Positions 42,062 to 49,965 of a stretch of 64,000 nt of DNA are shown here, piece by piece. Source of the stretch: Streptomyces iranensis (lineage in GTDB: Bacteria; Actinomycetota; Actinomycetes; Streptomycetales; Streptomycetaceae); NCBI RefSeq assembly GCF_017874715.1, contig NZ_JAGGLR010000023.1:62001-126000 (forward strand), read 5' to 3'. The notes below the pieces were generated by a model. The model worked only from the letters and a program-made list of their open reading frames with translations, was not told where the DNA came from and made no database searches. Position numbers and translations under genes: made by a program. Position 1 is the first letter of the stretch. Each line of letters starts with the position of its first letter.

Positions 42062-43399
42062 TCACGCACAGCTTTGGCGGCCGGTACGGGGGTCCTTGAG
42101 GAACGAGACGGCGATGAGGCTGATGACCGCACCGAGCACCGCGTACCCGGCGACCGCGTAGCCGCTGTGATCCCACTTGAAGAGCAGTGCCGTGATGAGC
42201 GGCGTCGGGCCACCGGCAACGATCGAGGACAGCTGGTACCCGACCGAGGCGCCGCTGTAGCGCACTTCGGGGCTGAAGGACTCGGCTATGAGCACGGCCT
42301 CGGACGCGTACGACATCGCGAACGGCACGAGGGCGACAAGGATTGCGAGGAATGCGAGCGGAGCGGAGCCACTGCCCAGCATGGAGATGTAGAGCGGGGC
42401 GAAGATCCCGGAGAGAGCCACTCCGGTGACAAAGACCCGCTTGCGTCCGATCCGGTCGGACAGGGCGCCGAACAGCGGGATGGCGACGCCGCAGACGACC
42501 GCGGACAGCATGAGCGCGGTGAGCAGAAAACCGCGACTGTACCCGGCGATCACAGTCCCGAAGGTGAAGACGAAAACCGTGGCGATCTGGTAGAAGGACA
42601 TCTCCGCCATGCGCAGGAAAGCGATGACAAGGATCTCCTTGGGGTTGCGCCGTACGGCCTCCCACACCGGCCGGCGTGCCAGGCGCTGTTCCTCGGCGGC
42701 CTTGACGAAGACCGGGGTCTCCTCCACGGTGCGGCGGAAGTAGAACCCGAGCCCCACGAGCACGATGCTGCTGAGGAAGGGAATCCGCCATCCCCAGTCC
42801 ATGAAGGCCGGGCCGGTGAGACTGTCCACGATGACGAAGACCAGGTTCGCGAGCAGCAGACCGATCGGCACCCCGACCTGCGGCCAGCTCGCCGCAAGAC
42901 CACGGTTGCCCTTCTTCGCCCACTCCATCGAGACGAGCACCGAGCCCGCCCACTCACCGCCGACGCCGACTCCCTGAAGGAACCGCAGGACGGTGAGGGT
43001 CACCGCACCCCAGGCACCGACTGAGTCGTATCCCGGTACGAAGGCGACGGCGAACGTGCCGATGCCCATGAACAGCAGCGATGCGATCAGGGTCTTCTTG
43101 CGGCCCGCACGGTCCCCGAAGTGGCCGAACAGCAGCGCACCGATCGGCCGGGCGAAGAACCCCACGGCGAACACGGCGTAGGCGTTGATCGTGGCGACGA
43201 ACGGGTCGCTCGCGTGGAAGTACAACGCGGGGAAGATCAGTCCGCTGGCAACGCTGTAGAGGATGAAGTCGTACCACTCGATCGACGTCCCGACGACGCT
43301 GGCCACGACGGCGCGTCGACGCTTGGTGCGATCAAGGTCGGTTTCCTGGGAATCGGCCGTCGAGGCCGCGGTTCCGGTCAGGGACGTTGTTTCACTCAT
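42062..43399 (-). CDS. MFS transporter, metabolite:H+ symporter (MHS) family
   Basis: The protein has 445 residues and 12 predicted membrane helices. The family signature is clear: VASVVGTSIEWYDFILYSVA, FFARPIGALLFGHFGDRAGR, TVLRFLQGVGVGGEWAGSVL, and the second-half repeat GALSDRIGRKRVFVTG. MHS proteins import carboxylates such as citrate, tricarballylate, ketoglutarate or shikimate with protons. It is the first gene of the leftward operon, 40 bp before the aldehyde dehydrogenase, and faces the LysR regulator. A tricarboxylate is the best guess for its substrate given the downstream enzymes. Confidence 0.88.
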   Translation of the reverse strand: MSETTSLTGTAASTADSQETDLDRTKRRRAVVASVVGTSIEWYDFILYSVASGLIFPALYFHASDPFVATINAYAVFAVGFFARPIGALLFGHFGDRAGRKKTLIASLLFMGIGTFAVAFVPGYDSVGAWGAVTLTVLRFLQGVGVGGEWAGSVLVSMEWAKKGNRGLAASWPQVGVPIGLLLANLVFVIVDSLTGPAFMDWGWRIPFLSSIVLVGLGFYFRRTVEETPVFVKAAEEQRLARRPVWEAVRRNPKEILVIAFLRMAEMSFYQIATVFVFTFGTVIAGYSRGFLLTALMLSAVVCGVAIPLFGALSDRIGRKRVFVTGVALSGIFAPLYISMLGSGSAPLAFLAILVALVPFAMSYASEAVLIAESFSPEVRYSGASVGYQLSSIVAGGPTPLITALLFKWDHSGYAVAGYAVLGAVISLIAVSFLKDPRTGRQSCA

Positions 43400-43440
43400 G
43401 GTCTCTGCCTCACGTCATCGTGGAGCTGACATCGATCATG

Positions 43441-43511
43441 GATTCGGGCGACCCGCGCCATCGTGAGGTGACACAGAGCTGGGGAGATTCGGGCGACCCG
43501 CGCCATCGTGA
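43441..43511. repeat. Two 26-bp direct repeats, 45-bp period
   Basis: The 26-bp sequence beginning GATTCGGGCGACCCGCGCCA occurs at 43441-43466 and again, identical, at 43486-43511. A third, partial copy of the CATCGTG-GAGCTG-CATC part lies just before (about 43416-43440). They lie between the transporter and the LysR gene and may be regulator sites or a local duplication. Confidence 0.8.
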
Positions 43512-43590
43512 AGCTGGCATCAGTCTGAGATTTCAGACGGCCTGCCCGCTGGCTTGAAACTACCCACGCTCAAGCAGTTGGGTCACTCGA

Positions 43591-43616
43591 TTTCTCAGCT
43601 ATGATTAACTGAGAAA
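43591..43616. promoter_or_regulatory. Inverted repeat before the LysR gene, candidate LysR binding site
   Basis: TTTCTCAG, 10 bp, CTGAGAAA: perfect 8-bp arms ending 22 bp before the LysR start codon. The dyad with an AT-rich centre and its divergent-promoter position suit LysR autoregulation. Binding to the transporter promoter side is inferred. Confidence 0.6.
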
Positions 43617-43638
43617 AAGTAATGTAAGGAGTCGATAG

Positions 43639-44541
43639 ATGGGGTGGCAACTGCCGTCGCTCAACCCGCTGAAGGCTTTCGAAGCCGCCGGACGGCACGG
43701 CAGCCTGACCCGCGCGGCCAAGGAGCTGCACGTGACACAGGGAGCCGTCAGCCGCCAGGTACGCCTGCTGGAAACCGAACTCGGAGTGCGGCTGTTCGAG
43801 CGCCGCCACCGGCTGATCGTGCTCACGCCCGAGGGCGAACAGTACCTGGCCGACATTTCCGCCGCCTTCGCCACGATCGACCAGGCCACGGCGCGGTTGC
43901 AGAGCCGCCGCCGTCGCGCCGTACTGAAGATCCAGGCTTACACGACATTCGCCATGCGATGGCTGATCCCCCGCCTGCCCGAGTTCAACGAGGCACATCC
44001 GGAGATCGAAGTCCAGCTCTCGGCGTCGACGCGCGATGTCAACTTCGACCGGGACGACCTGGACGCCGCGATCCGCTCCGGGAACGGCCAGTGGCCGGGG
44101 CTCCACGTGCTCCACCTGTGCCAGTGCGTCCTCATCCCGGTGACGTCCCCTTCGCTGGCCACCGGGCCGCCCAAGCTGCATACACCGGCAGACCTGGCTC
44201 GTACCACGCTTCTGCACTCCCTCGCCCGGCCACACGACTGGGCGACCTGGCTGGCCGGGACCGACTGCGGTGATGTCGACCCGGAACGGGGGCTGCGCTT
44301 CGAAAGTTCGAGCCTCGCCTACGAGGCAGCCATGCAAGGCCTCGGGGTCGCCATCGGACAACCTGAGCTGGTCCGCTCAGACCTGCGCTCCGGACGCCTG
44401 GTCGCACCCATCGACCGAGAGGTCGAACTGCCGGAGGGCTATTACTTCGTCTGGCCGGGTGGGCGACCGGAGAGCCCGAAGATCCAGGTCTTCCGCGACT
44501 GGCTGGAGCAGACCGCGCATCCGGCGGCGCCCGAGGGCTGA
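43639..44541 (+). CDS. LysR family transcriptional regulator (GcvA-like)
   Basis: The protein has 300 residues from ATG 43639 (AAGGAG upstream). The N-terminal winged helix is LPSLNPLKAFEAAGRHGSLT, RAAKELHVTQGAVSRQVRLL, ETELGVRLFERRHRLIVLTP. The effector domain resembles GcvA-type members (AYTTFAMRWLIPRLPEFNEA, EIEVQLSASTRDVNFDRDDL, DAAIRSGNGQWPGL). It is divergent from the MHS transporter operon and very likely controls it in response to the imported acid or an intermediate. Confidence 0.9.
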   Translation: MGWQLPSLNPLKAFEAAGRHGSLTRAAKELHVTQGAVSRQVRLLETELGVRLFERRHRLIVLTPEGEQYLADISAAFATIDQATARLQSRRRRAVLKIQAYTTFAMRWLIPRLPEFNEAHPEIEVQLSASTRDVNFDRDDLDAAIRSGNGQWPGLHVLHLCQCVLIPVTSPSLATGPPKLHTPADLARTTLLHSLARPHDWATWLAGTDCGDVDPERGLRFESSSLAYEAAMQGLGVAIGQPELVRSDLRSGRLVAPIDREVELPEGYYFVWPGGRPESPKIQVFRDWLEQTAHPAAPEG

Positions 44542-44702
44542 ACCGTGCTGTCCCCGTGCCCCGGCCGAGGAGCGACGAGCCCCACTCCGCGGGCACTCCG
44601 CCAGTCGACGGGAAAGTAGGATGAAACCGGTGGAGTGTTCCACGAAGGAATGGCTCTTCCGTCCTGACGCGGCCGTCGACATCGTCGTCGAAGGAGGCCG
44701 GG

Positions 44703-46667
44703 ATGGTCACGACACCAGCGCACGGCAGTGCGCCATCCCTCGACACCGTAGCTGGCCTGCTCGACGCGCTCGCCTCGGACGCCCGCGGCCATGAAGTAGA
44801 GGGCCTGGCGGACGCTCTGGTCAGCAGGGTCTCCCCGGAGGGCGCGGAGCGGGTGCGGGCTTCCACACGTCGACTCCGTGAAGTACTGGACCGACGGCTG
44901 CGCCGCGAGCGGGAACTCATCGCGCTGTACGGCACCGCCTGCGACCTGGCACAGATCCGCGATGTGGGTACGGCGCTGGACTCCATCGTGCGGCGTGCGC
45001 ACGATGTAGTGCCGTCCGCCGACGCGGTCTACCTGTGCCTGCGCAGTGACTCGTCGGACGGGTTCTACGTCAAAGCCAGCGTGGGTCTGACGTCTCCCGC
45101 CTTCATGCATGTGGAAGTCCCGTCCGGATGCGGCATGTCCAGCGTGATCGAACGCACCCGGGCTCCCCTGCAGATCCAGCGCTACAACCGCAGCACCGGC
45201 TTCCGGCACGATTCCGAACTCGACCGGGCCCTGGCCGACGACGGTCTGGTCTCCGTACTGGGCACGCCCTTCATGCTGCGTGGAGAGGTGATGGGGATAC
45301 TCTTCGCCGCGAACCGGATCGAGCGGGTCTTCAGCAAGGAAGAGATCTCCTTGCTGACCGCGTTCGCGGATCACGCCGCGGTCGCCCTGCACAACGCACG
45401 GCTCTTCGCCGGGCTGGAAGAAGAACACCGTGCCGTGGCGAACCACGTCACGGCCATGAAGCGTTCGGCCCAGCTGCACGACTCACTGACAGACCTCGTG
45501 ATCAGCGGCGCCGATGTCACCGACGTCGCGGACGCTCTTGCGGATGTTTTCGCGGAGGACCTGCTGCTAGTCGGCAAGAACAACGAGGTCACTTCCGTAC
45601 GCGGCCGGCCCGTCACCGCCGGCGAGGAATGCGAACACGCGCATGCCCAGTACGGCAGGGCCGTACCGTCCGAGATCGCCGAGGACATCATGGCCAGCCA
45701 GCGCAGTGGCCATTGCGTGGTGAACAAGGCCACCCGTTGTGCCCGGTACGTGGCGGCCATCCCTTCCGGCCATACCTATCTGGGCGCCCTGGTGCTGCAC
45801 ACCACGCACGGTCTCACCGACCTCGATGTACGCACACTGGAACGGGCTGCCCAGATCGTGGCCCTCCTGACGCTGCGGGAGCAGGCCATCGGCGACGCCG
45901 AGGAAAGGGTACGGGGCGAGCTGCTGGAGGAGTTGCTGAGCAGGCCGAAGCCACTCCGGGAAAGCACCAAACTGTTCGCCCACTCCCGGCACTTCGACGT
46001 GGCTCGCCCGCACGTGGTGGTGGCGGCGGCACTTCCCGACAGCCCCCGCTCCGAGGCCCGGCAGGCCGTTCGGGAGACGGCCCTGGCCGAGGGGGGCCTG
46101 GGAGGCGAGTACAACCGGTCTCTCGTGGCCGTGCTGCCCGGCGACGATCCAGGCGCCACGGCCGTCCGGGTCAGGCGACGGCTCAGCGCGGCGACGGACG
46201 GGCCGGTGCTCGTCTGCGCCGCGGATGCCGCCGACCCCCGCACCGGTGACCTGGCCGCCCAAGCCCCGGTCGCGGTCCGCTGCCTGCAACTTCTGCAAGC
46301 GCTGGGCCGGCGGGGCGCGGCGGCCACGACGCGGGACTTCGCCCTGTACAGCCTGCTGTTGGATCCCCAGCGGGACACCCAGCTGAAGACCTTCCTCGGG
46401 AGCACTCTGGGAAAGCTCCAGGCGTATGACCAGGAGCACGGATCCGATCTGATCAGGACCCTCACTGTGTTCTTCGCCACCGGCTCCAGCGCGGCACAGA
46501 CCGCGCGCGAGCTCTATGTCCACCCGAACACGGTGATCAAGCGCCTCGACCGGGTGGGATCCTTGCTCGGCTCGGACTGGCAGGCCGAGCCCCGAGCCCT
46601 CCAGCTGCGGATTGCTCTGCACCTCCATGACCTGTTCGGCAAGATCTGTGAGCTGGAGGACCGCTAG
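44703..46667 (+). CDS. GAF-domain PucR-type transcriptional regulator
   Basis: The protein has 654 residues from ATG 44703 with GGAGG just upstream. A helical N terminus precedes a GAF domain (about 85-245: LYGTACDLAQIRDVGTALDS, VLGTPFMLRGEVMGILFAAN, LLTAFADHAAVALHNARLF). A middle region follows with a CdaR GGDEF-like part (about 390-500). The PucR-type HTH at the C terminus (LIRTLTVFFATGSSAAQTAR, ELYVHPNTVIKRLDRV) completes it. PucR/CdaR proteins activate catabolic genes. It is encoded just before the catabolic island that starts at 47.4 kb and is a candidate activator of it; the ligand is unknown. Confidence 0.87.
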   Translation: MVTTPAHGSAPSLDTVAGLLDALASDARGHEVEGLADALVSRVSPEGAERVRASTRRLREVLDRRLRRERELIALYGTACDLAQIRDVGTALDSIVRRAHDVVPSADAVYLCLRSDSSDGFYVKASVGLTSPAFMHVEVPSGCGMSSVIERTRAPLQIQRYNRSTGFRHDSELDRALADDGLVSVLGTPFMLRGEVMGILFAANRIERVFSKEEISLLTAFADHAAVALHNARLFAGLEEEHRAVANHVTAMKRSAQLHDSLTDLVISGADVTDVADALADVFAEDLLLVGKNNEVTSVRGRPVTAGEECEHAHAQYGRAVPSEIAEDIMASQRSGHCVVNKATRCARYVAAIPSGHTYLGALVLHTTHGLTDLDVRTLERAAQIVALLTLREQAIGDAEERVRGELLEELLSRPKPLRESTKLFAHSRHFDVARPHVVVAAALPDSPRSEARQAVRETALAEGGLGGEYNRSLVAVLPGDDPGATAVRVRRRLSAATDGPVLVCAADAADPRTGDLAAQAPVAVRCLQLLQALGRRGAAATTRDFALYSLLLDPQRDTQLKTFLGSTLGKLQAYDQEHGSDLIRTLTVFFATGSSAAQTARELYVHPNTVIKRLDRVGSLLGSDWQAEPRALQLRIALHLHDLFGKICELEDR

Positions 46668-46866
46668 GGCGGCTCGGGCCGATTCGCCCGAGCCCGGTGG
46701 CCGGGGACGCGGCGCAGGACGCCGACGAGCTCACCAGGCCCCTGAGCCGGTGGGCGTTCCCACACCGAAAGCGCCGGAGGTGGGGTGGTTCCTCCATAGG
46801 GAGCTCACGAGCGGCGGTGTTCCCTGGACACGTAACGCAGAAGGGCCAAGCACCCAGGGAGCCGAA

Positions 46867-47274
46867 ATGGCCACCACAGCGCCGACCGTGACGAGTGAGT
46901 CAGCCGGCATCTGGACACTCCCCCATCAGGACGTCTCCGTCCCCACCGCCCGGCGTCTCGCCCGTGCCCATCTGTGTCGGGGGCAGCTGGCACCCGACAC
47001 CATCGACACCGCGCTACTGCTATTGACGGAACTTCTCACCAACGCGGTCCGGCACGGGCACGGCCCGTACGTCACCTTTGCCGTCAGTCTCCTGTCAGGA
47101 CAGCTGATCCTCAGCGTGACCGATACCGGAAACGGCGGACCCCGCACGCGCCATCGGTGCGACGCGCTCTCCGAGAGCGGTCGCGGACTCGACATCGTCG
47201 CAACCCTCGCCGCCGCCTGGAGTGTCCGGAGGACAGCAGCGGGCCACACCATCTGGGCGATCATCCGTCTCTGA
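46867..47274 (+). CDS. HATPase anti-sigma-type regulator (RsbW/SpoIIAB-like)
   Basis: The protein has 135 residues from ATG 46867 (AGGGAG upstream). The N-box (LLLTELLTNAVRHGHG) and G1 box (LSVTDTGNGGPR) of the GHKL ATPase fold and the later SESGRGLDIVATLAAAW glycine motif are present. This is the stand-alone ATPase type abundant in Streptomyces, which binds anti-anti-sigma proteins or sigma factors, or acts as a small serine kinase. No partner gene is adjacent. The PP2C phosphatase at 11943 is of the opposing type, but far away. Confidence 0.85.
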   Translation: MATTAPTVTSESAGIWTLPHQDVSVPTARRLARAHLCRGQLAPDTIDTALLLLTELLTNAVRHGHGPYVTFAVSLLSGQLILSVTDTGNGGPRTRHRCDALSESGRGLDIVATLAAAWSVRRTAAGHTIWAIIRL

Positions 47275-47322
47275 TCCAGTGGGACGCGCGTCCACGCGAC
47301 TCCAGGACACGTCCTCACTTGT

Positions 47323-47363
47323 GGCCAATTACATTACGTGCTAGACACGTAATGTAATTGGCC
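47323..47363. promoter_or_regulatory. 41-bp perfect palindrome with 18-bp arms
   Basis: The arm GGCCAATTACATTACGTG (47323-47340), a loop of CTAGA, and the exact reverse complement (47346-47363) lie 49 bp after the ATPase gene and 80 bp before the SDR gene. The AT-rich core (TAATGTAAT) within GC-rich DNA suggests a regulator site, while the length and short loop also allow a cruciform or RNA hairpin. No T-run follows. Confidence 0.75.
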
Positions 47364-47443
47364 GGGCGAGCGACACCGTGCGCCCGTCCACACCGGACGC
47401 AGACATCACGACGAACCGCTCACGGTTCATCCGGAGGCATGGA

Positions 47444-48274
47444 ATGAAGGCATGGTTCATCACGGGAGCGTCCCGTGGTTTCGGGCTGGAGATCGCACGT
47501 CAGGCCCTCGAGCGGGGAGACTCCGTCGTGGCGACCGCTCGCGATCCCCGGACAGTGGAAAAGGCGCTTGCCGAGGGCGGTGACCGGCTGCTGGCGCTCC
47601 CTCTCGATGTGACCGACGAGCAGCAGGTGCGGCAAGCCGCCGATGCGGCCGTTGACCGGTTCGGCCGGATCGACGTTTTGGTCAACAATGCGGGCCGGGG
47701 CCTCCTCGGAGCCGTCGAGGAAGCCTCCGACGATGAGGCCCAGGCCGTCTTCGGCACCAACGTCTTCGGTCTGCTGTCCGTCACCCGGGCGGTCCTGCCG
47801 GTCATGCGTCACCAGCGTTCCGGCCGGGTCCTCAACATCAGTTCCGTGGGCGGCTTCACCGTAGGCGCGGGCTGGGGAGTCTACGGCGCCACGAAGTTCG
47901 CGGTGGAGGGCCTGAGCGAGGCCATGCGGGCGGAGCTCGCACCGCTCGGCATCGCGGTCACCGTCGTGGAGCCCGGCGTCTTCCGCACCGACTTCCTGGA
48001 CAGCAGCTCGTTGCACCGCACCCATCGGAGGATCGACGACTACACCGCCACAGCGGGTGGCACCAGGGTCTGGGCGGAGCAGAACAACCACGCCCAGCCC
48101 GGTGACCCGGTGAAGGCGGCCACCGCGATGATCACCGTGGCCGACAGTCCCGAGCCGCCCACGCGCATCCAGCTCGGTGCGGACTGTGTCGCACGAGTCG
48201 AGGCCAAGCTGGAGCACGTGGCGAGTGAGCTGGCGCAGTGGCGTGACCTCGCACTGTCCACCGTGCACGCCTGA
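47444..48274 (+). CDS. Short-chain dehydrogenase/reductase
   Basis: The protein has 276 residues from ATG 47444 with GGAGG upstream (MKAWFITGASRGFGLEIARQ). Classical SDR motifs: TGASRGFG cofactor loop, NNAGRG, catalytic Ser in NISSVGG and YGATK. The Arg pair in the first loop (SRGFG, TARDP) suggests NADPH. It is a member of the broad oxidoreductase group annotated as SDR family with unknown alcohol or ketone substrate. The long palindrome just upstream may govern its expression. Confidence 0.87.
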   Translation: MKAWFITGASRGFGLEIARQALERGDSVVATARDPRTVEKALAEGGDRLLALPLDVTDEQQVRQAADAAVDRFGRIDVLVNNAGRGLLGAVEEASDDEAQAVFGTNVFGLLSVTRAVLPVMRHQRSGRVLNISSVGGFTVGAGWGVYGATKFAVEGLSEAMRAELAPLGIAVTVVEPGVFRTDFLDSSSLHRTHRRIDDYTATAGGTRVWAEQNNHAQPGDPVKAATAMITVADSPEPPTRIQLGADCVARVEAKLEHVASELAQWRDLALSTVHA

Positions 48275-48345
48275 CCGTACGAGGACCGCTCAGCCACTAC
48301 CAGGAGCACGGCAGCCCCTGTGCCGACGAACCTTAGGAGGACACC

Positions 48346-49134
48346 GTGCGGAACACCGCGGACCAGCGTCCGCACGTGGCCCTGATCCATGGCCTCGGCC
48401 TCGACACCACCATGTGGAACCGCGTCACACGGCTTCTGCCCGGCCGGTTCGACGTGGATTCCCATCCGCTGCTCGGTCATGCTCCGGGCGCCCTCGTGCC
48501 CCAGGGGCTCACTCTGCGCGACATGGCGGGCTTCACCGCCTCCCACCTGCGGCCTCGCACTCATCTCGTGGGCTTTTCGCTAGGTGGCCTCGTCGCCGCA
48601 CACGTCGCGCGGTGGCACCCCACCCTGGTGCGTTCCCTGACCCTCGTCAGCACCGCCGGCCGCCGCACGGAGGAGGAGAGAGCCGCGGTCCGGGAGCGTT
48701 TCGCCCTCATGGAGGGCGACTTCGAGGCGGGGATCGACGACATGCTCGACCGCTGGTTCCGGCCTCACTGGCTCAAGCGGGACCAGGATCTCGTACATGA
48801 CCTCGCGGCGGCCATCCGCCGGCACGACCGGGAGGCGCTCCTCGCATGCTTCCGGCTCTTCACCGAGGCCGACATCGAGGTGTGGTCAGGTCTTCCGGAC
48901 ATCGCCGCGCCGACCCGGGTGATCACCGGCAGCGAGGACCTGGGATCGACTCCGGCCATGGCCGCCGATCTGGCCGCCACCATCCCCTCCGCGTCCTCCT
49001 ACGTAGTCGACGACTCCGCCCACTTGCTCCCCCTGGAGCAGCCGGAGGCTCTCGCGACCCTGCTCGTCGACCACGTGGACGACGTCGAGTCGGCCGCCCC
49101 GAACCGCCCTCGAAGGAGGCTCCCGTGTCCCTGA
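48346..49134 (+). CDS. Alpha/beta hydrolase
   Basis: The protein has 262 residues from GTG 48346 with TTAGGAGG upstream. The fold markers are VALIHGLGLDTTMWN (oxyanion HG), the nucleophile elbow LVGFSLGGLVAA with Ser, an acid in RVITGSEDLGST, and the His in DDSAHLLPLEQPE. Such enzymes hydrolyse esters, lactones or C-C bonds (3-oxoadipate enol-lactonase-like). The end of the gene overlaps the next by 10 bp, so it is part of the catabolic operon. Confidence 0.85.
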   Translation: MRNTADQRPHVALIHGLGLDTTMWNRVTRLLPGRFDVDSHPLLGHAPGALVPQGLTLRDMAGFTASHLRPRTHLVGFSLGGLVAAHVARWHPTLVRSLTLVSTAGRRTEEERAAVRERFALMEGDFEAGIDDMLDRWFRPHWLKRDQDLVHDLAAAIRRHDREALLACFRLFTEADIEVWSGLPDIAAPTRVITGSEDLGSTPAMAADLAATIPSASSYVVDDSAHLLPLEQPEALATLLVDHVDDVESAAPNRPRRRLPCP

Positions 49135-49874
49135 CATCCGGATCGGTGGACGACCGCGTGAAGCTCGTCGTGAAGGGTGACGTCGCCGAAATCCGCCTCA
49201 ACCGTCCCGACCGTCTCAACGCCGTCGACGACCGGATGATCGAAGCCTTCGCCGCTCATCTGGAGACGTTGCGGACCTCGGACGCGGTACGAGTCGTGGT
49301 GCTGGCGGGAGCCGGACGGGCGTTCTGCGCGGGGGGAGACCTGAAGCGGCCTCCGCGGACCGGGCCGCTGGAGGAACAAGTCGCCGTGCTGAGACGGCAG
49401 GCCGCCACGGTCGAACGTCTCGCGGCTCTTCCACAGGTCACGGTCGCCATGCTGAACGGGGCGTGCGCCGGACTGGCGGTCGGTTGGGCGGCAGCGTGCT
49501 CGTTGCGCGTCGTGAGCGATGCCACGGTGATCAATACCGCCTACCTCACGGCCGGGCTCGCGGGCGATTTCGGGGTGGCGTGGTGGCTCACCCGGCTCCT
49601 CGGGCCCGGGGTCGCCGCGGACTGGATGCTGCGACCGCGGAAGATCGGGGCACGTGAGGCGGCGGACCGAGGTTTCGCCACGATCCACTGCCCAGCGGGC
49701 GAGCTGAGGGCAACTGTGGACACGGTGGTCCGCGAGCTCTGCGCGATCCGCCCCGAAGCACTGACCGGTGCGCTGACGAACCTGCGCCGGGCGGAGGGCA
49801 CACAGCTGTCCGGATACCTGGACGAGGAGAGCGCCCGGCATGTCGCCGTGCGCCACCTGCGCAGCCGGCCATGA
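49125..49874 (+). CDS. Enoyl-CoA hydratase/isomerase family protein, PaaG-like
   Basis: The protein has 249 residues from GTG 49125 with GGAGG five bases upstream. The crotonase fold is clear: EIRLNRPDRLNAVDDRMIEA, oxyanion-hole AGRAFCAGGDLKRP, LNGACAGLAVGWAAACSLRV. The segment NTAYLTAGLAGDFGVAWWLT has Asp where hydratases use the second Glu, and the first Glu position (CELA in crotonase) is also missing. That is the pattern of ring-epoxide or double-bond isomerases such as PaaG. It is therefore more likely an isomerase than a hydratase. Confidence 0.82.
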   Translation: MSLTSGSVDDRVKLVVKGDVAEIRLNRPDRLNAVDDRMIEAFAAHLETLRTSDAVRVVVLAGAGRAFCAGGDLKRPPRTGPLEEQVAVLRRQAATVERLAALPQVTVAMLNGACAGLAVGWAAACSLRVVSDATVINTAYLTAGLAGDFGVAWWLTRLLGPGVAADWMLRPRKIGAREAADRGFATIHCPAGELRATVDTVVRELCAIRPEALTGALTNLRRAEGTQLSGYLDEESARHVAVRHLRSRP

Positions 49875-49965
49875 CCGGAACACATCCCACCGCCTCGCGA
49901 CCGGGTTCACCGGAGCCGCCGACCGGATCAGCGGACCGCGGCACACTCGAAGAAAGGACCTCGCG

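Noticed and set aside
43441..43511. CRISPR-like direct repeats
   Set aside because: Only two full copies with a 19-bp spacer, located in a promoter region, with no cas genes in the window.
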